NCBI GenBank assembly: GCA_930367205.1 | Contig: OV884012.1 | Location: forward strand, 52,101,239 to 52,165,238 | Reading direction: 5' to 3' | From: Acanthosoma haemorrhoidale | Lineage: Eukaryota > Arthropoda > Insecta > Hemiptera > Acanthosomatidae | DNA length: 64,000 nt | Part shown: in pieces, positions 45,601 through 56,879 of the stretch | Layout of the letters: each line of letters begins with the position of its first letter | How positions within the stretch are numbered: position 1 is the first letter of the stretch | Notes under the pieces: model-generated | What the model saw: only the letters and a program-made list of their open reading frames with translations | Database searches by the model: none | Told to the model about the DNA's origin: nothing | Program-made: the position numbers and the translations under genes

Positions 45601-47935
45601 TCTGGCTCGGAGAGCCTATTGCTTGACGTGAACTCCGTTCCGTGAACGGGTAATGGCAAGGGGTCCCAATATGGCCAACTTCTCGGTTCGATTTCACTTT
45701 TATGCTTCCACACAAATGTAATAAGAGATTTAATCTCGTCTTGAGGGCTCCCTCGTGGCCAGCTCACGCAAGTTGTCTTGTTGTGTCTTATTTATATCCA
45801 ATAAGGACGCTATGTAACATCCCATGCTTTACGTGGAACTTATAAAGATCAGGACAGACACAGGCTGACGCATGGGTGAATATATAAGGGTTTCTGGTTT
45901 TAAAAAAAACTCATCATAAAGGCACTGATCCATGGATCAACAAGTAGAACACAGACAGATTAATGTGCTAGTTTACTTCGATAGTGTCTGATATAAATAA
46001 CAAAGATGTAACATCTCCAGCCGAGAGCTCATCGCGGAAACGGAGCGAGAACCGGTTCTGAAACGTGGTGGCTCGGTGTAGTCAGTCGCCGGATCAAGAT
46101 TCCCATAGTGGTGCTTATGTAAACCACGTCATTTCAGAAGACATTAACATCAATAACACAACCGGGATTACTTACTTTATAACGGCTATGCCAGCGTACG
46201 TCTCCGTTATGTGGAATATTTACTAAGCAAGGATACGTGGATCATCCTTAACTGACATTTATCACATTTGCCTGTAATGGGTTTTAATTTTAAGTTATCA
46301 GATGCTAGCTTAGCGGAAGGAGAAGACACTAAAGGTGAAAGTTACATTTTAGATAAATATAATGCATATTAAACCATTTTATTTAAAAAACAGCACTTTA
46401 AAAAATAAAATTTGCAACTATTATACCACGTTGAACTTAAACATAAAGATGGGCGCAATGGAAATAGACTTATAACAAAATACTATAGACAATTGATTGC
46501 TTCACAAGTGGCAGAAGAATGAAACAAATGATCATGCAAGACTATCGCATTAAGTTGAATATGTTTTCTTTGGGTAGATAATTTTGTTGGAAATCGGCTT
46601 GGGTCTATGAAATAAAATATGTTACATTTTCAGTATTTGTAATTATTTACGGACAACGCTTAAACATACCTTGGCTGTCTTTATTATACCCTGATGTAAG
46701 GTGTTTAGGGGACGGAGTTGTCCTTGATGCTAACCAATCTTTGAAGCTCAATTGATACAAGCAGATCCAGACAACCCCAGTCCTATTTAATTTCTCAGCT
46801 AGCTATGCACTCACAGTTTAATTTATTATTTTACGAACTTCTACTTCTTCAAGCACTTCTATGTGAACCACATCATTTTCCAACAAATCAATTTTATGTA
46901 ATTATTGAAATTACCAGTTCGAATCATCATGCCAAAGTAGTGTAGCTTAGATCAATTTGAAGGCATCTATACTCGCAATGCTTTCATGTCGTGCGGGTTT
47001 GAGTGCATCTGAAGCCGTTTGGATTGCCCGGCCATAATAAGGGTAGGGCAACACAAATACAAATATATATATACATGACATATTGTCTAATCCATAACGG
47101 AATATTTACTCTGCGGTGTTATGTGGACACTAGATAGTAAAGTATTTAAATTTTATTTCTACTATGGAACACTTTACTAATCTTTATTGTGAAGGAAACC
47201 ATTCACAAACCTTTATAAGCCAGGAAAATGTGGGCAGATGGCATTCACCCATTATGTGAGTGGCCCAACTTAGATGTGAGGTTCTTAAATATTTAGTTAA
47301 AAACTCTAAACAAATGCAGTATTTGACCGGAAGGCTAATGGTTTAAATTACCCTGATCACTAAAATTATACTTTAAAACAAATTAAAATATTGCCGAAAG
47401 AAAAACTCAAATTTGATTTTCTGTAACTGAGGTTACTAAAAGGATAATTTTCAACTTTGTGGAAACACCTAAGTATCCTTAACCATGTGAAAAATCAAAA
47501 TTTCAAACTTTAAATAGTCTATGAGCTGCGATTTTAATGATTAAAAATTTGATTCAATTCTACATTATAGCCCTAGTGGGTCTAATACAATACATAATAA
47601 TATTTTAACATAAACATCAGATTTTGTTGTTGTTTTTTTAAACCAGAAACCCTTGTTTTCATAAGTTTGTCTGTCTATTTCGCTCTTTCCAAGTCACATG
47701 CTCTAGCTAGACACATGAAATTTTACATGACGGTGACGTTTGATATTAGGAATTGATGATAAATATAGCCAACTAAGATATAAATAAGTGTCATTAATTA
47801 TTCTCTAGATATATTTATGAAAATTTAGAATTTTGAGTGAATCATCAAATTAGAGAATTTGATGAGCTGATTAACAATGTGTACTTTTTTTTTAAAAAAT
47901 AATTACAAAGTCATTAACTTTACATAATGAATTGA
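45601..47935. other. Stretch with weak tRNA-like and dispersed-repeat traces
   Basis: 45601-45780 may be 5' sequence of the LINE or SINE. 46069-46104 has TGGCTCGGTGTAGTCAG plus GGATCAAGATTCCC, a tRNA-like pair with the anticodon arm missing. 47633-47730 resembles 63720-63822 (see the repeat entry). A 10-bp perfect hairpin lies at 47842-47865. No gene. Confidence 0.35.
47633..47730 (+). repeat. Dispersed repeat E, copy 1
   Basis: Resembles 63720-63822 in order and spacing: a T/A run, CAGAA-CC-TTGTTTTCA, a GTCTG motif, and the identical CATGAAATTTTACA. Confidence 0.4.
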
Positions 47936-47939
47936 CTCA

Positions 47940-49130
47940 TTTTTTTTAGGGGTTTGATATTTTGCCTTGTCCATTTGATGACATAGCAATTTCATAAGGT
48001 AGAACACAATGCCTATGCGAATGATGTCCTCTTCACAGGCAGAACAATAACGCAATAATAGCCCCGACACGTGAGTTGAATGATGGAGCGATAGCCCTTG
48101 ACCTAGAAACTAATGAAAGTAAAACAAATAGCATCAAGACAATTAGAAACTCAAGGAGAAGGGAAGAGCACGAATGGATCGGAATGCAATACTTCCCCAA
48201 ATTGCAGAAGATTGAATCTTGACTGATTTGTGAATAAAGATGATATTATCACCATGGGAGTTGAAGCAAGGATAATAATATATATATAACGGTGGCTAAC
48301 AGATGCATATTTTGCATATGGTACTTTTTAACCTTTTATTTTTAACTTTATTTAATAATTCACAACTTTAATGAGTCACAACCAGCGAATGTGCTGTAAA
48401 TATGACAAAATGGTAGTCTGGCGTAAATGGAGAGATCATCCAGTGATACCTCCCCAGTATTGTTGAAGCTAAATTTGAAGATATTTATTTTTACTCTTCT
48501 CATTAACTATTTAACTCATGTTTTTAATGAGTTAAAATCAAGAGTTAGAAAATATTATTAGATGTAGTTGTCTCTTATATATCACATAGTTGTAGCACTG
48601 AGGATGTCTGTTTGACAATTGAAAGAATTTTGCCAAAAGTATATAAGTTTGTAGAGAGACAAGCGTCTCCGGTCAATGACTTGAAGACCAAACACAATTA
48701 TTTACCCGGTCATCATCAGACTAGCAACAGTACATAGAGTGCAAATCATGGACACTAACCAAGTTGCGGAGGTGGAAAAGAAAGGTTCTAAGGCAAATCT
48801 ATAGACTCGTGTGGGAGTGTAATCATTCGCAACTATATAATGGGCCATATATCGTCACTGTTTTGAGAAAGTGTAGGCTGAATAGATAAGGGCACCTGGA
48901 GTGCATGGTTCCGGCAAAAATACATAGGAAGATGGTCCATAGCATCCCTAGAGATATAAAGGAAGAACTACGATGCGTTGGATTAATGAAGTTGACCTAC
49001 CTAGGTGGGCATCATCTGATGAATAATGGTAACATTGGAATGGAAACGATGGGAAGGGACACAATAAAATATGAAGGCCTTGGTTTTTGAAGGACTGTAG
49101 GACGCTGGAGAGAGTACGTACTTTCAATTT
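47940..49130 (+). pseudogene. LINE reverse transcriptase relic (RTE/CR1-like), split by AT-rich DNA
   Basis: At 48008-48050 the frame reads NAYANDVLFTGRT, the Y-A-D-D catalytic box with the first Asp changed to Asn. It is followed after a frameshift by ALDLETNESKTNS (48090-48130) and RREEHEWIGMQYFPKLQKIE, the region after the catalytic box. The C-terminal part resumes at about 48775 (RKVLRQIYRLVWECNH, then GHLECMVPAKIHRKMVH). About 470 bp of unrelated AT-rich DNA (48300-48770) separates them. The active site is lost and stops are frequent. Confidence 0.7.
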
Positions 49131-49335
49131 GATGTCATGTCAATGCTAAAATTAAAAGAAATCCCATGCAAAATAATTAAGTACCAAGAATAAACTGCTT
49201 GATAATTAATTAGTAAAAAAATGCTCAGTAAAAATAATTAGTTTCTACGATGCTGAGTAGGGCATCAAATTATAAATCTTGATGTCCCGTTTATAATATG
49301 TAGCATGTCTTGGGGCCTCCAGGTATTTTAAGAAG

Positions 49336-49737
49336 TCATAAAATATTTTTTTTAGGTATGTATATCATACGACTTGATTTTTTGGCTAGAAGTAGTATCC
49401 CCCAGGTCGATTGGCCTTGGTCGCTAATGTGAGACGCGGCTAACAAGGCAAGAGAGACTAGTAGTTGACATTCCGGAGAAAGATGCTCCAAGTGGAAGGC
49501 CTTTCTTCGACCGATTACGAAATGGCAACGCCCCATTCAGACTTGCGCAAGAACAGCCTGATACACAGGAAAGGAGTGCAGCTGTCTTGTATAAGAGGGA
49601 AAGCACCAGTCCGGTAGATACTGACCTTTAGTGCCTGTCTCAGAGGATCCGGTCGGCCTACGGTATCCTCCTCCTTCCATGGCCTTATCTAATGCGAGAA
49701 TCCTGAACGCCACTAGAGTTCTGATCAATAGGCCCAT
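49336..49737 (-). other. Unidentified long open stretch with one stop
   Basis: A single minus-strand frame runs about 133 codons with only one TGA (49539-49537), in a GC-richer patch. It reads as mixed hydrophobic and polar sequence (LSPECQLLVSLALLAASHIS). Two other frames here are also partly open, so high GC may explain it. No family recognised. Confidence 0.25.
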
Positions 49738-49904
49738 TAACTACATTTATCAAATTATTACAAGAGCTGTGCATAAAGTAATTCAGGACAAAAATTAATA
49801 TACTTAAACAGTTAGTAATTCAAGCATTTGAACCTCATATTGTACAAGCTGGTTATTGTGTGCCCACATACTAATTCTGGCTTACACTCCTATTTCTCGT
49901 TTAC

Positions 49905-50098
49905 ATGGGTTGAGTGTGAAGGTGGCAGCAAGAGGAATATGTTTTGTGGAAGGTGAATAGGCGATATCATCGAAAATTGAAGGGGGATCTGGTCGGAATT
50001 GAGCGTTTGAACAAAAGTACTTTCGTATTTCGAAGACATCGCCTAATGGCCTTCCACAAAACATATTCCTTTTGCTGCCACCTTCACACTCAACCCAT
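49905..50098. repeat. Near-perfect hairpin: 61-bp arms, 72-nt loop
   Basis: Arm 49905-49965 and arm 50038-50098 are reverse complements at 57 of 61 positions; for example ATATGTTTTGTGGAAGG (left) against CCTTCCACAAAACATAT (right). Four mismatches cluster near the loop end plus one within. No target-site duplication or transposase is evident, so it is either a foldback MITE or a local inverted duplication. A transcript would fold into a long double-stranded stem. Confidence 0.9.
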
Positions 50099-50099
50099 T

Positions 50100-51135
50100 T
50101 TCCATTAGTGTCTTAAGAGACAAAAAATCACTATTATATATAAGTTAAAGTTTATCGAACGAAAAACTCAAAAGAAAAAAAAGGAAATAGGTTGATAGTA
50201 ATAATACAATAGAAAGTTATCATAAGACTCCTTCATTCGATCTATTAATCCTCTATATATACATTCGGGATGTTTACATCCCAACATTTGGGGATTAAGA
50301 CTGAATACTGGTGATGCCCGGACCTTAACTTATATATATAACTGTATTACATAAACAAAGGGATTGAATAAGAATATATATAATGTTTTTATACATTACT
50401 ACGTTTATAAGAACCTAGAAGATCCAGGGTAAATCAGGGGGTGAGATCATTGATATTTTTATATTTTAGAATTTAGGGTGTACACACTCCATAGCTTAGT
50501 GAAAAATGAGCCCCAGATTCGATTGAGAGCTTCCCTAAGAATTTTCACGTATATTCACCAAGTGGTTGTAAATATTGAAAAGTTTTATATTGTAAATATG
50601 GGACGAATGAGAACATTTATAACAATTATTAACTGCCTAATAAGGCAGATTGTAATTTTATCACTATAAAGAAGTTTTCTATCATGATTACATGCGAAAA
50701 TTCGAGATCGAAGTCGGGATGACCATGATTCTCGACGAGTCAAACCAACAACTTTATTGTTTTGAGTTTTGATTAAAGCTAGTTGCTGAAATATTTCCTT
50801 GAGTTCACTCATTTGTTGTTGAAATGTAAGTTATTATTTTGTAATATATCAAACTGTTTAGAATTATTATAAATTCCATAGTACAAAATTATTTTATTTA
50901 CTACACCGAATTACATATTAATTAAGTATATATCATAAAATGTGTTCGTTTCGTAGTCGCGACACTTCTAACTTGTAAACATTTGCACAGTTGATAGAAA
51001 TTTGATTCAAATTTGAAATTTAACCAGTATATGATGCACATACGGGCAGCAGCAACGCTTGTTCTGACTTGTACCAGAGCTTTGCAAGAACTGCGCAGAC
51101 ATGTACCAATTCTATTTACACGGATTGTTTGATTT
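50100..51135. other. AT-rich stretch with a trace of repeat R 3' end
   Basis: AAGGCAGATTGTAATTTTATCA (about 50642-50663) matches the 3' end of repeat R in plus orientation. A 72-codon frame on the minus strand (51140-50922) is not recognised. Confidence 0.35.
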
Positions 51136-51473
51136 GTCAATTATAAACGCGAATGTCAGAAACAATATTTGAGCAATAACCCAATTAAAAGACGTATTGA
51201 TGAAATGAGTTAGGCTATTGAAAGCTTGTTGCAAACGACCCATTTCTCTATACAACTGGACGAGTGAACTTTACCTGATAATGGAGCATTATTATTAGCA
51301 TACGAGGATGTTCGTTTTGTTATGGACTAATAAATCCATAAATAACTGCTCTTTATTTATTTAATGTTTTTCAGAGATTATTTCATGGAAAAAGCGATCC
51401 CTTTATAAAATATAATATCAGCGGCAGCTGGTAGCTCCATCTCCATCCTAACCAAGTTATTTGGTTAGCAAAT

Positions 51474-51520
51474 TAGGATAAAGCATATTAGGATAGCATA
51501 TATTAAAGCATATTAAGATG
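51474..51520 (+). repeat. Short tandem repeat, about 15-bp unit
   Basis: Three or so imperfect units of the type TTAGGATAAAGCATA / TTAGGATAGCATATA / TTAAAGCATA within the hAT relic. Confidence 0.5.
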
Positions 51521-51992
51521 GTGCTCCATCCTAAGCTGGAGCACATGCTATGTTTGGGTGATATCGTGAATTTATAAGCCATTTAAAACTAAATGTACCC
51601 GAGGTGTTTGCATTAGACTGTGTCATCCATCGATAATGGCTAAAAATCTAAGTGGTAGATTACATCAGTCTCTTCAATTTGTCAATTAACGCAGTAAACA
51701 GTATTCGGAGCCACGTGTCGAATTCTTGTTATTTGCGCAGTTGTGAAAATAAACTTTCACCGATTACTCCTTCACACTTAAATACGCTGGCTGTCAAAAG
51801 GCTTATGTTTGGCAAGATTTTTCTCATTTTTCGAGACAGCTTTAGAGTTTTTGGACGATGAAGGTCTAATTATAAAAGGTGGAAACCAGGCATTGCTTAT
51901 TTAACAGATCTGTTTAGTCCATTTAATGAGGTCCACTTGGCTATCAAATTTAATAGAACTCTATCGATTCAGCTTTTCTTGTCAGAACTAAA

Positions 51993-52350
51993 CTTTTTTT
52001 TTTTTTAACTAGACAAGAAACAAGGTACAAAATTCTTACACACTAACTTAACCTTTATCTACAAACTTATCACTAAAGTATACTATTTACAAAAAGCTTA
52101 AATCTATATTTACGATCGGTGTGCATCCTCTTCCACTTAAAAACTAAACTTATAACTCTTATAACCTAACTAAATTCTTTTAAGTCCAATCTTATCCTAT
52201 ATTTACAGCGATTCCACTCCAACCGGCGGTACATCATTGTCTTCGCGTGAGCCTTCCCGAATGCACGGCTGCTCACCCCGCGCCACTTGCCTGGAAATCG
52301 TGAAGTGCCGGGTGTCCTGGAGCTCCCTTCACAACCTTCTCTGTGTCAGA
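51993..52350 (-). mobile_element. Insertion inside the hAT relic (poly(A)-tailed on the minus strand)
   Basis: A T14 tract at 51993-52007 followed by AT-rich then GC-rich sequence interrupts the transposase homology, which resumes near 52355. The T run at one end suggests a minus-strand retroelement 3' end. Right boundary uncertain; no family recognised. Confidence 0.4.
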
Positions 52351-53134
52351 ATTAAAATAATCCAGCAAAAGATTGGACGGAGTGAATTTTCCCAGTTTCT
52401 CAATTGGTCACTGACAAACTACCAGGATGATGACATTTCAACATTTAAATGTCCTGCACACAGGCTTTGAAACTTGATTTGAGGATTTTGTAACTAAAGA
52501 AATCCCACAGTGTATATTATCAATCCATACGGTTACATTGAAGAGACGGATATCATAATACAAGAAGAACTGATCGGAATAACCACTAAGGAAAAACTTA
52601 AGGTACAGTTCAGAAAGGGATATCAGTACACTTATCCTGTATTATGGACTATCGTAACAAACTTTTTGATATCATTTCGACCTCCATACCTCACGGAAAG
52701 GAGTTTCAGCCTTGTTGCCAATCTTCTTACAAAAATAAGAAACAGGTTGGAAATCACTGACCAAGGAGGTTTAAAGTTAAACCTGACTAAATTGAAGCCA
52801 GATATTGAAAATTTGCTACTAAAACATCAGACTCATCTCTACCATTAAAGTCACTTATTTTTTTCTATAGGTATTTTATGTAATAATTTTAATAGATTTG
52901 CCTTTTGTGTCGTTTTGATTATTAACTTGGCATGTTTTGTTTTTTTAATTTTAACTCTATAGTTGAACCGATCACAGTGGATAGCACTGTGACAGCTGCC
53001 AAAAACCCTGTTAAAAGAAACTTTTAAAGTTGATGAATTTGTAAAAATTCAATATTAGAAAGGCGAGGTGTCAACATAAAACAGAAAATATTGGCACGTG
53101 GGCTACGAGAAAAAAACGTTTGAGGTCCTGTGAT

Positions 53135-54980
53135 CTAAAGGAATGATCATAAAATGACTACTGTATCCTAGGATCAGATGTCTCGGCTGTATCAATGAAC
53201 TATGTTTTAAATAAAATTTGTTTACACCCATTCTAAACATAATGGTATATTTTTCGAATCTATAAAAACAAAATTAAGGGAAAAAATTAAAGAATATAAT
53301 ATAAACAGATACAGGCGTAATTTTCTAAAATATCTTTTTAGCCAAAAATTCAGTAAACAATCTTGGTCTCTAAAAAGTCTCCTTTTCAACAATTAAACAA
53401 ATTGCAAATGCCCGAAATGTTCACTAAAAGAGCTATTGAAATCGGCTGCTGTTCAAATACGGAGTTGGCTCACAATATTATATTTGTTTGGAATATCATT
53501 GAATCATTTTTTCCCCCCGTTTAAATATCTTCAAATCTTAAATAACTTATCTGGTCAAATAGATTATCTTTAAGCTTGAAGAAACGGAGTCATCTTTTTC
53601 ACGTTTAATTTATTTTTTCATAATATCCACTAAGACATTTTAACCAATGAGTATACTTCCTGATGTGAAATACATTAAATAATTCAGGTCGATTGAACCA
53701 TTTTCACAGCTCTCACTTCGGCCAGGGTGGTACCGCAATTAAATAATCTAAATAATTAAAATATAAATATTTTTTAAAAAATTATAAACAGGGCTAATAA
53801 AAGTTATTTGTTTGAAAAAAACTATAGTACTAAATAGTTGTTGGCATATATCACCTTTGTTTTGGCTACCATATCACTAATAAATAAAACAATACATTAA
53901 GCTTATTTATCTCATTACCGTAAATACAAAATTAAGTAGAATTTTTTTTTTTTTCCTCCATAGCCCCTTTAAATTTTCAGATAATTATATAGAATAAGTA
54001 GAATTAGTTTATTCGATTCCCTCTATTTCCCGCGTAATCATTACTTATATCGTTTATGTAGTCACTTTTTTATACATACTAGTAAATTTTTCAGTTGGTC
54101 TAAATGGCTTAATTTTTTCATGATTATTTTTCGATTTGGTAAGAGGTTTCGATAGTCTACTGATTCCTGATACTATAGATATAATAATCTGTGATAATTG
54201 AGAAGGGTGTTGCCGTGACTCTCACTAACGGCTTACACGCCCTGCCCCACAATAGTCTGCCAGAAGTGAACGGCTACAATCACTGTTTAATTGTAGTTCC
54301 GGATATCATTATCGGAGATGAAAGGGAAAATCTTATTCAACTCATCCTCTCAAACCTAATGGCGATTATTTAATCTGTTCTTGTGAAACCAAATATGGAT
54401 TTATTTCTATTAACTTTCGAGAAAGAGCTAACCCGCGGGTGAACTTTCGCTGCCTATTTTCCCCTAATTGTCCGACATTTCTTTTCCAGATTGTGATAGT
54501 GAAAATTATTATCTGGACTCCAAATAATCTTTTTCTTTATTTTGCAGATAGTTTACGATTTCATTGAATCCAATACAGCTGCCACCTCTTATATTAGGAA
54601 GTTAGAGTTTATTGAAGCAAGCCATCCCAGACGCCTTAAAATAAAACTTTAAAACTAATTTCATAGAAATAGGTCGGCTGATCAGAAGAAGGAAGTACAA
54701 GGAATTTGGTAAGTAACTACTCAGAACAATAATGGCCCAGCCTAACATAAAAATGAAGAACGATAATAATACGAGGCAAGTCGAAGTCATAAAACATTTA
54801 ACACTGTTAAGGGTAGAAGAAGGCAAACACAAGGTTATGCGAGAAATTTTGAAATAACATGTACCAAAATACTAGACTGAAAAGTCAATGAAGAAAGGCA
54901 GGGGTCGTAAAAAGTTGAAAAAACATTTTTTTTAAATAAATAAATGTTCAAAAAAACACAGAGACGAAAACTATTCAAAA
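53135..54980. other. AT-rich stretch, nothing recognised
   Basis: A 60-codon plus-strand frame (54191-54373) and a 76-codon hydrophobic minus-strand frame (54832-54602) lack recognisable family features. GGTCGGCTGATCAGAA at about 54673 recurs as GGTCGACTGATCAGAA at about 58852. Confidence 0.35.
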
Positions 54981-54984
54981 TCGA

Positions 54985-55032
54985 GCACCACGGTATTTGA
55001 ATCCAGTCAGTTATTAATTGAACTAACCAAAG
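54985..55032 (-). repeat. tRNA-like fragment lacking an anticodon arm
   Basis: Minus strand: A-box-like TGGTTAGTTCAATTAA (from 55029) and B-box-like GGATTCAAATACC (55004-54992), only about 26 bases apart. Probably a SINE relic. Confidence 0.35.
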
Positions 55033-55354
55033 GTTGCGGAAAATAGCAAAACCTGCAACCCCATAGAGAAGTAAACCAACAAGGGAAAAAAGATAAACAA
55101 ATAAAATATATATAGGAATAATTGTCCAGTAAAATACGGAAGTTTATTCAAACCTCGATAAACAAATTCGCTACTCCTTTCTTTCCCAGGAAAAAGAGAA
55201 ACGAGACAATTATTTTGTGACGTAATTCTCCAAGTCAACATTAAAAAAAAAACGGAAGCAAAACTATTAAAATATGGTTGGAGCTGAAAAAAAAAATTAA
55301 GTGGTCAAAAATTTACACTTAAAATTTATGATTAAAAAAAATGTGCGTACTTTC

Positions 55355-55425
55355 TCATAGAGTCGAACTCAGAATATCTTATCTTCCTTGGGAGTCAAGA
55401 GCGAGTCCGCTGTTTCACGCCAGCT
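55355..55425 (-). repeat. tRNA-like SINE head
   Basis: Minus strand: GTGAAACAGCGGACTCGC (from 55418), an anticodon-arm-like CTCTTGACTCCCAAG, and B box GAGTTCGACTC (55370-55360), 47 bases apart. Stems are poor; a tRNA-derived SINE is likely. Confidence 0.45.
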
Positions 55426-55429
55426 AATA

Positions 55430-56230
55430 CTCATCAATGTTGAACTCGTCGAGAATTGCATTATGAAGTTTGGCTGTTTTAAATCTATTAAACCATTAGA
55501 CATTCTATACTGTTGGATCCAAACAATTTATTCCCTCAATAAATAGATATACTTAATGGAAAGAACCAAAATAAAAAATTAAATAGGTCTGTATTTAAAT
55601 AAAAGGGTTTTACACATAAAAGGATTTCTTACTTGTGAATTTTTCTTTTAATTAGAAATAACAAAGAAAATGAGGAGAAAATACTGTTACTGCCAAAAAA
55701 TATAAATCTTACGAATTGTTTCCTTCCTAACATTTTGAAACTAATGCTGGTACAAATAATGTTGTCCTATCAGGCCTGTGCCATTTATCTTCGTTTCCCT
55801 TGAAACGCCTTAGGGTAGGCGAAAGGATCCTCGTCCTAAGTCCTTCTGATAGTGTGGAACAAGTCCAAAATTATCGCATTGCACCGTCATAACAAAAACC
55901 AAAAAACCCCACTCGGAATGGTTTTAATCCACCAGCTGGCCGCATTTTCTCTAGAACATTGTCTCTCTCGTCTTGTCTTTTTCACTCCACCTCTTGTCTT
56001 TCCCCCAATCCCCTTAAAAAAAATGACAAAAAATTTGATTTACTATAGATTCTTAGGCGAATCTATTTACATATTACATTTTATATGTCCTGTACACTCT
56101 ATACAAGGTCTGTGAATCGGTATAGAATTATATAATCAATACAAGTACAACGATACACAATGTATTCGGCTTCATTGACAAGACTCTACAAGGTGATGGG
56201 GCTCACCTTTTTGATCAAACAAAAAAACTA
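55430..56230. other. Non-coding stretch with a pyrimidine-rich patch
   Basis: The 55970-56015 patch (CACTCCACCTCTTGTCTTTC) resembles the unit of the minisatellite at 56788-56877 on the other side of the LINE fragment. Confidence 0.35.
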
Positions 56231-56333
56231 ATTTACACTCTAATTCTTAACCTAATTTTTTTCCGACGGTCTGTTGCCATCGATTCGGGAGGGGTGGTTG
56301 GGACATAGCGTTAAACACTGGATTTTTGAGGTG

Positions 56334-56640
56334 CTACAACGCGTCGAAAAACTTGATGTGTCTCCGGCGGATGAACTCATCCACCGACGGCACATCAAGC
56401 AACGGGTGCAGGTCGGCGTTCGTTAACCTCTCGAGAGAGGTATGACGGACCACTTTTCTCATGTTCCCATTCTGGAAGTGTTGGAGACATTTGGCTGTAT
56501 TGTCAGTCAAGTGGGTAAATAGCGGGGCACCGTACAGCAGAGCTGGCCGGAGGATACATTTATAGATCATCAGTTTGAGACGCAACGACAGATTGGGTGA
56601 GGTTAGCAAGTGCGAAAGCCGGTAAGACCTCTGTCGTACT
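56334..56640 (-). pseudogene. Second LINE type: C-terminal fragment of a Jockey-like reverse transcriptase
   Basis: The minus strand encodes NLSLRLKLMIYKCILRPALL, YGAPLF, KCLQHFQNGNMRKVVRHTS and NADLHPLLDVPSVDEFIRRR, the thumb/C-terminal region of Jockey-clade LINEs. The frame is open for 91 codons to a stop at 56334-56336. It is clearly different in sequence from copies A-C, so a second lineage. Strongly 5'-truncated. Confidence 0.75.
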
Positions 56641-56672
56641 GTTTTAAGTTTACTACGAATGTAGTAGAGAAA

Positions 56673-56753
56673 TGGAGATGCCTATCCTTTTTTTTTTTTT
56701 TTTTTTTCCCTCATTCTGAGGTGGAACCTCTAACGGGGTGGAGATGCCTGTCC
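56673..56753 (-). mobile_element. 51-bp retro-insert with 15-bp target duplication
   Basis: TGGAGATGCCTATCC (56673-56687) and TGGAGATGCCTGTCC (56739-56753) flank 51 bp made of T20 plus 31 bp of unique sequence. This is the structure of an extremely 5'-truncated poly(A) retroposon on the minus strand. Confidence 0.7.
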
Positions 56754-56787
56754 ATTTTTATTTCCAGATAGTAGAATGAGAAAACAT

Positions 56788-56877
56788 TTTCCCCCACTCC
56801 TTGTATTTCCCCCATTTCTTGTATATCTCCCATTTCTTATATTTCTCCCACTTCTTGTCTTTCACTCACCTCTTCCC
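56788..56877 (+). repeat. Minisatellite: five 18-bp pyrimidine-rich units
   Basis: Five consecutive 18-bp units of the form TTTCCCCCATTTCTTGTA, diverging rightward, for example TTTCTCCCACTTCTTGTC. Confidence 0.85.
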
Positions 56878-56879
56878 TT

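Larger units (their letters stand above)
51140..53131 (+). pseudogene. ZBED/SCAND3-like hAT transposase relic, interrupted by an insertion
   Basis: Plus-strand blocks in family order: IKRRIDEMS then FSIQLDE (51180-51270), the latter holding the first catalytic Asp; a middle region around 51600-51950 (VVDYISLFNLSINAVNSIRS, then TDLFSPFNEVHLAIKF); and the C-terminal hAT dimerisation domain (FRPPYLTERSFSLVANLLTK, IRNRLEIT, KLKPDIENLL) in an open frame of 112 codons (52510-52848). Stops and frameshifts break the first two. A likely 3' inverted terminus (AAACGTTTGAGGTCCTGTG, about 53113-53131) resembles the hAT CAGTGGTTCTCAAAC end. DNA from about 51993 to 52350 is an insertion beginning with T14. 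The BED finger and 5' end were not found. Confidence 0.72.
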
